Shown: positions 19,358 to 29,918, numbered from the stretch's first letter. The stretch is DNA of 64,000 bases from Planctomycetota bacterium (GCA_021791715.1 JAJYWB010000007.1:1-64000); one strand, 5' to 3'. Numbers and translations are program-made. Notes: generated by a model from the letters alone, not told the origin.

Positions 19358-19880
19358 ATATTTGTATTTAAAAACTTGTTCTTATGCCGGGAGACTTGAA
19401 ACGCGTTCGGCTTTGGCGTTCGATTCGGGAATTACGGATCTGGAGCGGTTCGACCGAGGGTTCAAGACTGTGAGAAAATCGAGTTCGAGCGAGGCGAATT
19501 CGGTTCGAGAGACGTCTTAATCGGCGTGATCGCGACGATCGTCGCGGATGATTCAGAATGGTCGCGAGGGGTTTGGAAATCAAACCGCCCCTTGCGTGGC
19601 GAGAATTCGTGCTATAAGATCAAGGTGGTATCAAGGAAACGGGAAGGAGACCGCTCCGACGGACGGACCTTTGGAACGGGGTCCCGCGGAACGAGAGTGA
19701 CGGAGGCTTTCGATCGTCCCGCCTCCTAGGGAATGGGGTCGATTCGGCGATTCGACCCGTTGAATACGTTTACGTTCCGTTTTGTTCGCGATGATTCGCG
19801 GTCGTTTGATGGTTGCGCCGACGGTTGAGATTGCGCGAAATTGGCGAGATCGGGTCGTTGGTCGTCAAAAGGGGTGAGGC
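19358..19880. other. Intergenic region / long clpX leader
   Basis: About 520 bp before clpX. From about 19600 the sequence has several G/C-rich complementary tracts (GACCGCTCCGACGGACGG, GGAACGGGGTCCCGCGG, then CCCGCCTCCTAGGG), suggesting a folded leader RNA, but it matches no RNA family I know. No coding evidence. Confidence 0.35.
19592..19620 (+). promoter_or_regulatory. Candidate sigma70-type promoter for clpX
   Basis: TTGCGT at 19592-19597 is followed after 17 bp by TAAGAT at 19615-19620. This matches a vegetative -35/-10 pair moderately. It would give a leader of about 255 nt before the clpX ATG. It was chosen by inspection only. Confidence 0.3.
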
Positions 19881-21278
<1,398 letters not shown>

Positions 21279-21330
21279 ATCGCGTTATGTTTTGAATCGT
21301 CTCCTCGACGACCGTTTTCATCCGATTCCT

Positions 21331-21366
21331 GAAAACCCGCTCGGAGCCGGCTCCGAGCGGGTTTTC
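21331..21366 (+). terminator. Perfect-stem intrinsic terminator after clpX
   Basis: An 18-bp arm beginning GAAAACCCGCTCGGAGCC is directly followed by its exact reverse complement. The stem thus starts with AAAA and ends with TTTT. It lies 53 bp after the clpX stop. It may work in both directions because the A/T ends are symmetrical. Confidence 0.85.
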
Positions 21367-21699
21367 GTGTTTATCGCCGGTCGATCACGCATCGATTTCG
21401 TCGATTATCAATACTTATTTCGCATAATTGATTACTTTTTATTTAAACGACGGCTCGACGCCGTCCGAACACGGCGAGAGGTCGAGCGGGCGAAGTTAAT
21501 GTGAAATTATGACATAAATTGTTCGTTGTAATTTTTGATTCGAATAACTTACGCCCGTTAATCTCGATCCCGCGACGATTCGGCGGGGCGGCGATTTTGG
21601 ATATTCGAGTCCGGAAACCGCTTGCCAAATCGACGGCCGGGTTGTAGGATACGAATAACGACGGAGCTTACGATCGGTTTCGTCGACTGTCGGCTATGT

Positions 21700-21736
21700 A
21701 GGCCCCTTTCGCTCAAGACGCGGCGGGGCCTTTTTT
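21700..21736 (+). terminator. Hairpin plus T6, terminator or attenuator ahead of the nos cluster
   Basis: AGGCCCC at 21700-21706 pairs with GGGGCC at 21725-21730 across an 18-nt loop and is followed by TTTTTT at 21731-21736. It lies 95 bp before the first gene of the nos cluster, so it could stop read-through or act as a leader attenuator. Confidence 0.5.
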
Positions 21737-21830
21737 ATTGCGGCGAAGCGAAGGTTCCGCGGCTCGGGTACGTCCCGCCGCGGCGGACGATCGACGTCCG
21801 CGCCGCGCCGAGGCCAAAGGAGATAATCAC

Positions 21831-22262
21831 ATGAAAGTGTCGGCTTCCAGGATCGCCGTCTATTCATTTGCGCTCGTTTCGGTCGCGCTCTCGGGATGCG
21901 GAGGAGGAGGAGGCGCGGCCGACGGCGCGGGATCCTCGGGGTCGAAGGCTTCGTCCGTCGCGATCACCGCCGACGCGCGAACCAAAGCCGCCGAGATTTT
22001 CAAATCGCGCTGCTCGACCTGCCACGGAATCGACGGCAAAGGCGACGGCCCCGGCGCCGCGAATTTGAACCCCAAGCCGCGGAATTATCACGACCAAAAG
22101 TGGCAGGCGTCGGTCAAAGACGAGGATATCGAAAAAACGATCGTCTATGGCGGCGCCGCGGTCGGCAAAAGCGCGGTCATGGCCGCCAACCCCGACCTCT
22201 CAAGCAAGCCCGAGGTCGTCGCGGCGCTCCGCGAATACATCCGACGGTTGGGCAAGGAATAA
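21831..22262 (+). CDS. c-type cytochrome lipoprotein of the nos cluster
   Basis: A 143-aa exported cytochrome c. The signal peptide ends in a lipobox (VALSGC, C23), followed by a Gly/Ser linker. One haem site, CSTCH (C61, C64, H65), sits in a GxGxGxG-containing domain like class I cytochromes (IDGKGDGPGA). An axial Met is plausibly M in AVMAANP. The start has AAAGGAGAT about 7 bases upstream; the open frame extends further without similarity. It lies 128 bp before nosZ in the same direction and is likely an electron donor to the N2O reductase; this is inferred from position. Confidence 0.88.
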   Translation: MKVSASRIAVYSFALVSVALSGCGGGGGAADGAGSSGSKASSVAITADARTKAAEIFKSRCSTCHGIDGKGDGPGAANLNPKPRNYHDQKWQASVKDEDIEKTIVYGGAAVGKSAVMAANPDLSSKPEVVAALREYIRRLGKE

Positions 22263-22390
22263 GATCGATCCGGATCGATCGATCGTAAGGCTCTTGATCG
22301 CAAGGAATGAATTCGACCGAGGCCGATCGATCATAAGGCTCTCAATCCCAAACGTCCCGAAAAACATCTTTATCTTTCGGAGAACGGCAG

Positions 22391-24460
22391 ATGATTACGT
22401 TCAAGCATTTACAAACCGCGACGTTCGCCGCGATCGCCGCGGTCGCGGTCGCGGGTTGCGGGTCGGGGAGCGGAACGTCGGGTTCGGCGGGAGGCGAATC
22501 GATCGCCGAACTGATGAAGGCCCGCAAGTTGACCGAGGCCGACGTCGCCGCGGCGCTCAAAACATACACCCCGACCGGAGTCCACGACGAATTCCTGATG
22601 ATGGCCTCGGGAGGCCACGGCGGCAACTTGATCGTCATCGGCGTGCCGAGCATGCGAATTCTTAAGTATGTGGGTGTTTTTACCCCGGAACCGTGGCAGG
22701 GCTACGGATTCGACGACGACACCAAGTCGCTCTTGAAACAAAGCTCGGAGGGGACGACGCTGACGTGGGGAGACATGCATCATCCCGCCTTGAGCGAAAC
22801 CAAGGGGGATTACGACGGGGAATTCGTCTTCGCCAACGACAAGGCGAACGCCCGCGTCGCGGTGATCGACCTCAAAGATTTCACGACGTCTCAAATTGTT
22901 CATAGCCCGATCTTAAGATCGGATCACGGAGGCGCGTTCGTCACCCCGAACACCGAATACGTGATCGAAAGCGGACAATTTCCGGTTCCGCTCGAGGGCG
23001 CGTCGGCCTCGCTCGAAACCTACAACGACGCGTACCGATCGGCGGCGATCTTTTGGAAGTTCGATCGCTCGGCGGGCAAGATCGATCCCAAGGAATCGTT
23101 CGCGCTCGAGCTGCCGCCTTACATGCAAGACCTGAGCGACGCGGGCAAACTCGCGAGCGACGGTTGGGCGTTCATCAATTCGTTCAACACCGAACGCGCC
23201 ACGGGAGGAACCGCGGCGGGCAAACCGGCGCTCGAATCGGGCGCGTCGCGTAATGATATGGATTATCTTCATATCATTAATTGGAAAAAAGCCGCCGAGG
23301 TCGCCGCGGCGGGAAAGGCGAAGACGATCCAGGGGATGCGGGTGATTCCGCTCGAAACGAGCGTTCAGGAGGGCTTGCTTTGCTTCCTTCCCGAGCCCAA
23401 AAGCCCGCATGGAGTCGACGTTTCGCCCGACGGAGAATCGATCTGCGTCTCGGGAAAACTCGACACGCACGAGACCGTGTTCAACTTTTCCAAGATTCAA
23501 GAACTGATCAAATCCAAGAATTTTAGCGGTAAAGATCCTTACGGAATCCCGATCTTGCCGTTTAAAGACGCGATTCGAGGACAGGTCGAGATGGGCCTCG
23601 GGCCGCTGCACACCCAGTTCGACGATAAAGGCTTCGCCTACACGACGCTTTTCATCGAATCGAAGATCGCGCGCTGGTCGCTCAAAGATCTGAAATTGAT
23701 CGATAAGATCCCGGTGCACTACAACGTGGGTCACCTGTCGGTCGCGGGAGGCGACACGGTTCATCCCGACGGTCGTTATCTCGTCGCCATGAACAAGTGG
23801 TCGATCGATCGATTTAAAAACGTCGGCCCGCTTTTGCCTCAAAATTTCCAGTTGATCGATATCGCCGGAGGTTCGATGCGGCTCCTTTACGACCTGCCGA
23901 TTCCGCTCGGCGAGCCGCATTACGCGCAAATCATCAAGGCCGACAAGGTGAAGGCGTGGGAGGTTTATAAACCGATCGGTATCAATCAGGTGACGCATCG
24001 CGCCGATCCCTCCGCCGCCGACGCCGAATCGAAATCGCGGATCGAACGCAACGGCGATCAGGTAGACGTTTACGTCACATTGGTGCGCAGCCACATCACT
24101 CCCGATTTGATCACCGTCGAACAGGGCGATACGATCAAATTCCACGTGACGAACCTCGAACAAACGCAAGACGCGACCCACGGTTTCGCGATCAACGGAT
24201 ATAACATCAACTTGAGCATGGAACCTGGAAAGACCGCGACCGCGACGGTCGTCGCCGACCGCGCCGGGGTTTTCCCGTTTTATTGCTCGGAGTTTTGCTC
24301 GGCGCTCCATCTCGAAATGGCGGGTTATCTCGTCGTGACGCCGAAATCGAAGGATAAGCGCGTCGATCGCGCCGATCCGACCGTCGAACCGAACGTCGCG
24401 GCGGTCGAGAACCGTGCGATCCCGCGGGAGCGGAATCATGATGATCAAGGCGAACGTTAA
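22391..24460 (+). CDS. nosZ: Nitrous-oxide reductase (Sec-type, clade II-like)
   Basis: A 689-aa periplasmic copper enzyme reducing N2O to N2. The CuZ-site His pair is in DMHHP (H130, H131), with further His ligands in SPHGVDVSPDG, PLHTQFDD and VGHLSV. The C-terminal cupredoxin has the CuA motif C632-x3-C636-x3-H640-x2-M643 (YCSEFCSALHLEM). The N-terminus is a Sec lipoprotein signal (AVAVAGC), not a twin-arginine signal, which together with the gene neighbourhood points to clade II NosZ. nosD starts inside its last codons. The organism probably respires N2O or detoxifies it; no other denitrification genes are in the window. Confidence 0.96.
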   Translation: MITFKHLQTATFAAIAAVAVAGCGSGSGTSGSAGGESIAELMKARKLTEADVAAALKTYTPTGVHDEFLMMASGGHGGNLIVIGVPSMRILKYVGVFTPEPWQGYGFDDDTKSLLKQSSEGTTLTWGDMHHPALSETKGDYDGEFVFANDKANARVAVIDLKDFTTSQIVHSPILRSDHGGAFVTPNTEYVIESGQFPVPLEGASASLETYNDAYRSAAIFWKFDRSAGKIDPKESFALELPPYMQDLSDAGKLASDGWAFINSFNTERATGGTAAGKPALESGASRNDMDYLHIINWKKAAEVAAAGKAKTIQGMRVIPLETSVQEGLLCFLPEPKSPHGVDVSPDGESICVSGKLDTHETVFNFSKIQELIKSKNFSGKDPYGIPILPFKDAIRGQVEMGLGPLHTQFDDKGFAYTTLFIESKIARWSLKDLKLIDKIPVHYNVGHLSVAGGDTVHPDGRYLVAMNKWSIDRFKNVGPLLPQNFQLIDIAGGSMRLLYDLPIPLGEPHYAQIIKADKVKAWEVYKPIGINQVTHRADPSAADAESKSRIERNGDQVDVYVTLVRSHITPDLITVEQGDTIKFHVTNLEQTQDATHGFAINGYNINLSMEPGKTATATVVADRAGVFPFYCSEFCSALHLEMAGYLVVTPKSKDKRVDRADPTVEPNVAAVENRAIPRERNHDDQGER

Positions 24461-25787
24461 ACGAATCGACCGGGTCGCGATCGCGGTAGTGATCGCGACC
24501 TCGGTCGGAATCGCCGCGGGAACCGCGCGAAATAGCGCGATCACCGGCCGGCGTTCTCAGTTAATTGAGAATAAAATTACGCCTTTGTTTGAGAGACGAC
24601 CGAACGGAAAAAAGGTCGCCGCGGGAACGGATTTACAATCGCTGCTCGATTCCTCCCCGGCGGGCGCGGTTTTTGATCTTTCCCCCGGCGTGTATTCGGG
24701 TCCGATCGTCGTCCGAAAACCCGTGACGATCCAGGGGCCTCGATCGGCGACGATCCGCTCGAACGGAACGGGGATGACGATCGATATCGCGTCCGACGAC
24801 GTCGCGCTCGTGGGTTTTACAATCGACGGCAGCGGCGATCGCCCCGATCTCACCGATTCGGCGGTGCGCGTTCGAGGATCGTCAAATGTGACGGTTCAAG
24901 CGATCCGAGTTGTGAACGCGCTCTTCGGTCTTGTCGCCGAACGATCGCGCAACATACGCTTCGTCGGCAACGAGATCGTCGGTAACGCGTCGACCTCGGT
25001 CGGTTTGAGAGGAGACGGCATCCGTTTATGGGAGACGCGCGATTCGGTCGTCGAGCGGAACACGCTCGTCGACGGTCGCGATATCGTCGTCTGGTATTCG
25101 TCGGATAATCGCATCTTGAACAACGAGGTTCGCCGCTGCCGCTACGGCACGCATCTCATGTACAGCGACCGGGGAACGATCGAAAACAATCTCTACGTCG
25201 AGAACGTCGTCGGTATTTTCATCATGTACTCGCATGATATATCGATTGTTAACAACGTCGCCGCGGGAAACCAATCCGACGGCATGGGTCTGGGAGCGAA
25301 GGAATCGGGGAATTTGTTCGTGAAGGGGAACTCGTTCGTCAAGGATCCGATCGGGATTTATCTCGACGGATCGCCGTTTCGTCCCCAGGACTCCGACGTC
25401 TTTGAAGATAATCTGTTTGATTTATGCGATACGGGAGTCGTGTTTCATTCGAGCGCGACCCGCAACGTTTTCAAGGGGAACACGTTTCGCGACGATCGCA
25501 CGCACGTTCGTGTCGAGGGGCGCGGCGACGCTCTCGGAGTGACGTGGCTCGGCAATTATTTCGACGATTACGCGGGCTACGATTTCGATCGCGACGGAAT
25601 CGGCGACGTCCCCTACGAGGCGCGTTCACTGTCGGATCGGTTGACGTCGGATCGCCCCGAACTCGAATTCTTCCGAGGCGCCGCAGCGACGACGCTTCTC
25701 GACGCGCTCGGTCGCGTTTTTCCCCTCTATCAACCCGAGCCGACGCTCGTCGACCCGCGTCCGCTGATCGCGCCGCGAAAATTTTAG
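24438..25787 (+). CDS. nosD: NosD, periplasmic copper-site maturation protein
   Basis: A 449-aa protein with an N-terminal hydrophobic signal/anchor (VAIAVVIATSVGIAAG). It then forms a right-handed beta-helix of the CASH/NosD type: repeated N-x-I/V and V-x-N turns such as RILNNEVRRCRYGTHLMYS and FIMYSHDISIVNNVAAGN. NosD works with the NosFY ABC transporter in assembling the CuZ cluster. The start at 24438 has GCGGGAG upstream and overlaps the end of nosZ by 23 bp, implying coupling. Its C-terminus is followed 20 bp later by nosF. Confidence 0.93.
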   Translation: MMIKANVKRIDRVAIAVVIATSVGIAAGTARNSAITGRRSQLIENKITPLFERRPNGKKVAAGTDLQSLLDSSPAGAVFDLSPGVYSGPIVVRKPVTIQGPRSATIRSNGTGMTIDIASDDVALVGFTIDGSGDRPDLTDSAVRVRGSSNVTVQAIRVVNALFGLVAERSRNIRFVGNEIVGNASTSVGLRGDGIRLWETRDSVVERNTLVDGRDIVVWYSSDNRILNNEVRRCRYGTHLMYSDRGTIENNLYVENVVGIFIMYSHDISIVNNVAAGNQSDGMGLGAKESGNLFVKGNSFVKDPIGIYLDGSPFRPQDSDVFEDNLFDLCDTGVVFHSSATRNVFKGNTFRDDRTHVRVEGRGDALGVTWLGNYFDDYAGYDFDRDGIGDVPYEARSLSDRLTSDRPELEFFRGAAATTLLDALGRVFPLYQPEPTLVDPRPLIAPRKF

Positions 25788-25807
25788 TCGATTTAAGGAA
25801 TAATGTA

Positions 25808-26689
25808 ATGCATATTCAATTAAAAAACGTTGTAAAGACATACGGGCGCTTTAAGGCGCTTGACGGAGCGAATATCGATATCGCCGAGGGGACGAAGACG
25901 GCGCTCGTGGGCCCGAACGGGTCGGGCAAATCGACGTTAATCCGTGTGATTATGGGACTGATTTCTTGCGAGGGGGAGGTTTCGCTCGACGGACGGTCGC
26001 CGTACCTGCGTCGATCGTCGACGGCTCGCGAGACGGCTTACGCGCCTCAGTCCGCGCCTCGAACGGGGGCGACTGTCGATGAGATCGTAAAGGCGGTCAG
26101 CGCGATTCGCGAGATCGAGCGAGAAACGGTCGTCGCCGCGGCGGGTCGGCTCGATTTCGACTTGAACGCGGTTTCATCCAAGCCCGTCCGCGAACTCTCG
26201 GGAGGGATGAAACAAAAGTTGATGTTGGCGCTCGCCTTCGCGGCGCCGGCGCGATTACTGATCCTCGACGAACCGACCGCGAGCCTCGACGCCGAATCGC
26301 GCGGACGATTCTTCGAAGAGTTCGAATCGATCACGGGCTCCGCGACCGTCCTCCTCTGCTCGCATCGTCTTGAAGAAGTTCGTCGACTTGTTGATCGCGT
26401 GATCGTTCTCAACGCCGGACGCGTCGCTTACGACGGACCCGCGGCCGATTTCATCCGCGATCGATCGATCAGCCTGATCGAAATCCACGCCGACGACCCC
26501 GATCGGTTCGTCTCCCAGGGGAACGGCGAATGGCTCAACGAACTCGGCTTTCATCGCGGTTCAAAAGGCGTTTGGACGAAATCGGTCGATCGCGCGGCGA
26601 AACTCGACCTGCTCGAATCGCTCGCGAGACGATTCGATTCGAATTCGGTCGACGTCACGGCGCGCGACGTGGAGAATTATGAACAATGA
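25808..26689 (+). CDS. nosF: NosF, ABC transporter ATPase
   Basis: A 293-aa ABC ATPase. Walker A is GPNGSGKST, the signature LSGGMKQKLMLALAF, Walker B LLILDEPTASLD, and the H-loop CSHRLEEV. With NosY it forms the membrane complex that supports NosD in CuZ assembly, possibly by moving a sulfur species. The start at ATG 25808 fits the family N-terminus (MHIQLKNVVKTYG); the frame is open far upstream in a shadow of nosD. It overlaps nosL by 4 bp (ATGA). Confidence 0.95.
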   Translation: MHIQLKNVVKTYGRFKALDGANIDIAEGTKTALVGPNGSGKSTLIRVIMGLISCEGEVSLDGRSPYLRRSSTARETAYAPQSAPRTGATVDEIVKAVSAIREIERETVVAAAGRLDFDLNAVSSKPVRELSGGMKQKLMLALAFAAPARLLILDEPTASLDAESRGRFFEEFESITGSATVLLCSHRLEEVRRLVDRVIVLNAGRVAYDGPAADFIRDRSISLIEIHADDPDRFVSQGNGEWLNELGFHRGSKGVWTKSVDRAAKLDLLESLARRFDSNSVDVTARDVENYEQ

Positions 26690-27231
26690 CAATACTTGCC
26701 GATATACCAATCAATAAAAAATCGCGACTTCGCGGCTCGCTCCACGCGGTTGCGATCGGGGTCGCCGTATCGGCGATCGTCGCGGGTTTCACGGCGCTGA
26801 TTCATCATGCGCAATCGCTTCCGAATTCGGTAACCCCCGTGATCTGGGACAAAGAGAGCTGCGCCGAGTGCAAGATGGCGATCGGCGATCCGTCGTTCGC
26901 GGCGCAGCTTCAATCGAAGGACGGGCGGGTTCTCGATTTCGACGATCCGGGTTGCCTGATCACTTACATGATCGATCGTCGTCCCGAGATTCACGCGGTT
27001 TATTTTCATTTGTATAGAGAAAACGAATGGCTTGATCGCGATCGAACGGGGTTCGTCTCGGGGGTGCGTTCGCCGATGGGTTTCGACCTGGCGGCGACGC
27101 GGAAGGAATCGCCCGGGGCGATCTCGTGGGAACGAGCGATCGAGGCGGTTCGCGAGCGAAACGATCGGCGCTCGGCGGGCGATCGCGGCCGAATCGACGT
27201 TTCGACCGGAAAAAACTCGATCGGAAAGTAA
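26686..27231 (+). CDS. nosL: NosL-family copper-binding protein
   Basis: A 181-aa NosL, a Cu(I) chaperone for NosZ. The copper motif is CAECKM (C59, C62, M64), followed by VLDFDDPGCLITYM and VYFHLYRENEWLD. Most NosL proteins are lipoproteins. Here the N-terminal hydrophobic segment (about 21-40) has no Cys at its end, so the protein is probably anchored by a transmembrane helix instead. It is coupled to nosF by a 4-bp overlap and precedes nosY by 27 bp. The C-terminal about 30 residues are basic and variable. Confidence 0.9.
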   Translation: MTILADIPINKKSRLRGSLHAVAIGVAVSAIVAGFTALIHHAQSLPNSVTPVIWDKESCAECKMAIGDPSFAAQLQSKDGRVLDFDDPGCLITYMIDRRPEIHAVYFHLYRENEWLDRDRTGFVSGVRSPMGFDLAATRKESPGAISWERAIEAVRERNDRRSAGDRGRIDVSTGKNSIGK

Positions 27232-27258
27232 ATCGACTTTATGGAAAGGTGGAATTCG

Positions 27259-28098
27259 ATGAATCGGCGCGGGCGGATCTTGGCGACGGCGCGGCTCGAA
27301 CTCGCCGAACTGGCCCGGTCGCGCCTGCCGGTCTTCTCGTTCGCGCTTCCGGCGGCGATCTCGGCGTTGCTGATAGTGATCGGGATGCGCGAATCGAACG
27401 TCCTCGGCTTCACGGGGATGGGACGCGTTTTATTATCGCTTTGCCATGTGTTGATTTTGATTTTACCGCTCACCGCGCTTCTGGGGGCGGGAACGACGCT
27501 GAATCGCGCCCGCGACGACGGCTTACTTGAGCTTATGTTTAGTTTACCGCTCGATCGGGGCGAGTATTACGTTGCGATCACCGCGACTCGTTATCTCGCG
27601 TTGACGGCGCCGATCGTAGTCGCGATCGGGGCGCTTGGATTATTGGGTCGAGCGGTTTTCGGGCAACCGATACCCTTGGAATTCCTGGCGCGAACGACCG
27701 CGATCGCGGCGTCGTTAACTTGGAGCTTCGCGGCGATCGGCCTCGCGATCTCGACGATCACGTTCAACCAGGCGAAATCATTGATATATTTGCTTTCGAC
27801 TTGGGTGCTTGCGGTCGCGGTCGTCGATTTCGGGATGATCGGCCTGATGCTGCAATGGCGGATCGACCCGCGCGCCGTGTTCATACTGGCGTGCCTCAAC
27901 CCGGTTCAGTGCGCCCGCATGGCGCTCCTTTCGGCGGCCGAACCGAGCCTCGGCGTGCTCGGTCCCGTCGGTTTTTATCTCGCCAATCACGTGGGTACGA
28001 ACGCGCTTTTCGCTCTCGGAATCGCGCAGCCGATCCTTATCGGCCTGATCGCGTGGACGATCGGCCTCCGCGCGTTCCTCCGCGGCGATCTGGTTTAA
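27259..28098 (+). CDS. nosY: NosY, ABC transporter permease
   Basis: A 279-aa polytopic membrane protein with about six hydrophobic segments (VFSFALPAAISALLIVIG, VLLSLCHVLILILPLTALLG, and others to LIGLIAWTIGLRAFL). GAGTTLNRARDDGLLELMFSLPLDRGEYY matches the conserved cytoplasmic loop of NosY/ABC-2 permeases, where degradation-resistant coupling to NosF occurs. The start at 27259 has AAAGGTGG seven bases upstream; an in-frame ATG at 27241 is the alternative. Confidence 0.9.
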   Translation: MNRRGRILATARLELAELARSRLPVFSFALPAAISALLIVIGMRESNVLGFTGMGRVLLSLCHVLILILPLTALLGAGTTLNRARDDGLLELMFSLPLDRGEYYVAITATRYLALTAPIVVAIGALGLLGRAVFGQPIPLEFLARTTAIAASLTWSFAAIGLAISTITFNQAKSLIYLLSTWVLAVAVVDFGMIGLMLQWRIDPRAVFILACLNPVQCARMALLSAAEPSLGVLGPVGFYLANHVGTNALFALGIAQPILIGLIAWTIGLRAFLRGDLV

Positions 28099-28173
28099 CG
28101 ACCCGATTCGATTCGAGAGCCGGATCGCCGGCGAAATTGCGAACGTTTACCAATGGAATCATTAGGAGAAATC

Positions 28174-28848
28174 ATGAACCGATTTTTTGAACATTTGAGA
28201 CGCCTCCTCGATCGACCGATCGGGATCGGTTCGCGGATCGCCCTTGTCGCGCTCTCCGCGATCATGTTCCTCAGTTTTCAACTGCCGTTATGGCGCTATT
28301 CGATGGAGGCGCCTCAATATCCCAAAGGATTGTACGTGGATATTTATTTTCATCGACTCGAGGCGGGAAACGACGGCCACGATATCGACGAGATCAACGA
28401 ACTCAATCATTACATCGGCATGATGAAGATCGATCGCAGTCAATTGATCGAGCTTGATTGGATTCCGTTCGCTTTCGGCGTGTTGATGTTGCTCGCGATC
28501 CGCTCGGCGCTGATCGGCGACGGTCGATCGCTCGTCGATCTAACCGTTCTAACGTTTTTTTTAATCGCGTTCACGGGAGGTCGATTTATTTATAAGTTGT
28601 ACGCGTTCGGTCATTTTCTCGATCCCGCCGCGCCCGTCAAAATCGAACCGTTCACACCCGTGATCCTGGGCACGAAACAGGTCGCCAATTTCACGACGCA
28701 CTCGTATCCGCGCTCGGGAAGCGCGATCGTCTTCAGCTTCGCCGCGGGGATCGCGCTGATCACGATATGGCACTTTCGCGGGCTCGTCTCGCGGGCGAAA
28801 CATCCGATTGAGCGACATGAATCGGTCGAGAGCGCGTCGACCACGTGA
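28174..28848 (+). CDS. Membrane protein of nos clusters, unknown function
   Basis: A 224-aa membrane protein with four likely transmembrane helices (about residues 19-38, 98-115, 123-145 and 185-205). The first periplasmic loop contains MEAPQYPKGLYVDIYFHRLE and many His/Asp residues (NDGHDIDEINELNHYIGM), possible metal ligands. Proteins of this look occur in clade II nos clusters; I know of no assigned role. The start is chosen for AGGAG about 6 bases upstream. It follows nosY by 75 bp and precedes a cytochrome c by 91 bp, so a part in electron delivery or copper handling is plausible but inferred. Confidence 0.8.
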   Translation: MNRFFEHLRRLLDRPIGIGSRIALVALSAIMFLSFQLPLWRYSMEAPQYPKGLYVDIYFHRLEAGNDGHDIDEINELNHYIGMMKIDRSQLIELDWIPFAFGVLMLLAIRSALIGDGRSLVDLTVLTFFLIAFTGGRFIYKLYAFGHFLDPAAPVKIEPFTPVILGTKQVANFTTHSYPRSGSAIVFSFAAGIALITIWHFRGLVSRAKHPIERHESVESASTT

Positions 28849-28939
28849 TCGAGCCCAAGCCGAACGAATCAAGCGAACGACGTCGAGAGATATCGCGACC
28901 GCTTGATTCATTTATGATATATTGTACGGAGAATTAATT

Positions 28940-29731
28940 ATGAACCGATCGATTATGATCGTGCGGAAATTGCGAGAAGTTTCGACCGTGCTTCGGGATC
29001 GGTCGGCCGCGATCGTCAAGATCGCGCTTCAAAAAATCGCATCTCCGAACGATCGGAACGATCTTGTCGCTTCTTTGGCGGGATTGACGGGAAGTTTCTT
29101 GACGATCGCCGCGACGATCGCGGTGATGGTTTACACGACGCGTCCCGATCGATCCGCAACACAGGCGAGCGTCGGCGACGAAACGCCCAAAGATCCCGTC
29201 GCGCTCGGTAAAAAATTGTTCGTCGATCGGGGTTGCATCGGCTGTCATCAGCTCACCGGAATGGGACTTCCAGGTCAGTTTCCTCCTCTGGCTCGATCGG
29301 AATGGGTTCAAGGAGATCCTGAAAGACCGATTCGAATCCTCTTGAACGGTCTGCAAGGTCCGACACAGATTCACGGACAAACTTATAATAACGCGATGCC
29401 GGCCTTCGGCTCGACGCTCGGCGATAAAGAGATCGCGGCGCTTCTGACATACATCCGTCAGGAATGGGGCAATTCGGCGCCTCCGGTCGATACCGAAACG
29501 GTCGCGACGGTACGCGCGACGACGAAGTCTCGAACGACTCCCTGGACCTCGGCCGAGCTCGAAGCCGCGCTCGCCCGCGAAAGCGAAATCGGCTCACCCA
29601 AAACCCAGGTTGATATAAAACCCAAAGAGCGCGAACCCGCCGCTCCGTCGAACGACGAATCATCGAGCCGAATCAATCCCGCGATCGGTTCGAAAACCGA
29701 GGCGATCAAGGCGATCGACCCTAAACCCTGA
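28940..29731 (+). CDS. Membrane-anchored c-type cytochrome
   Basis: A 263-aa protein with one N-terminal transmembrane helix (about 43-62, FLTIAATIAVMVY). A single-haem cytochrome c domain follows: CIGCH binds haem and the M in NNAMPAFG is the likely sixth ligand (about 75-185). The remaining about 75 residues are a Pro/Glu/Lys-rich tail. It resembles cytochrome-oxidase-type or nitric-oxide-reductase-type diffusible haem domains. Last gene of the nos run, so a likely electron carrier between quinol oxidation and NosZ. The start at 28940 has CGGAG upstream. Confidence 0.85.
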   Translation: MNRSIMIVRKLREVSTVLRDRSAAIVKIALQKIASPNDRNDLVASLAGLTGSFLTIAATIAVMVYTTRPDRSATQASVGDETPKDPVALGKKLFVDRGCIGCHQLTGMGLPGQFPPLARSEWVQGDPERPIRILLNGLQGPTQIHGQTYNNAMPAFGSTLGDKEIAALLTYIRQEWGNSAPPVDTETVATVRATTKSRTTPWTSAELEAALARESEIGSPKTQVDIKPKEREPAAPSNDESSSRINPAIGSKTEAIKAIDPKP

Positions 29732-29918
29732 TGATAATCCAAAAAAATGCTTAATATAAAAATAGATCGGAATCGATCCGTCGACGACCGAGAACCAAAA
29801 TCTTCGCGTGAGGATCTCCGCGAAGGATATTTGATTCGACTCGATCGAACCGAAAAGTCGCCGGTCGTTCTGATTTATCATGATATCTTATCATTAAGAA
29901 ATCGCCCAGTTTTACCTG

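Larger units (their letters stand above)
21279..21830. other. Intergenic region between clpX and the nos cluster
   Basis: It contains the clpX terminator and, near its end, a second hairpin with a T-run. The middle (about 21405-21560) is AT-rich and is the most likely promoter region for the nos operon. I looked for an FNR/NNR-type TTGAT-N4-ATCAA site and did not find a convincing one. Confidence 0.4.

Noticed and set aside
21400-21560. FNR/NNR operator for the nos cluster
   Set aside because: AT-rich sequence has partial TTGAT or ATCAA halves, but no correctly spaced palindrome.
22913-24544. A 543-codon open frame antisense to nosZ
   Set aside because: It lies entirely opposite nosZ and nosD starts; composition mirrors the real gene (Asp/Arg-rich) and no domain is visible. 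Low stop density in GC-rich DNA explains it.
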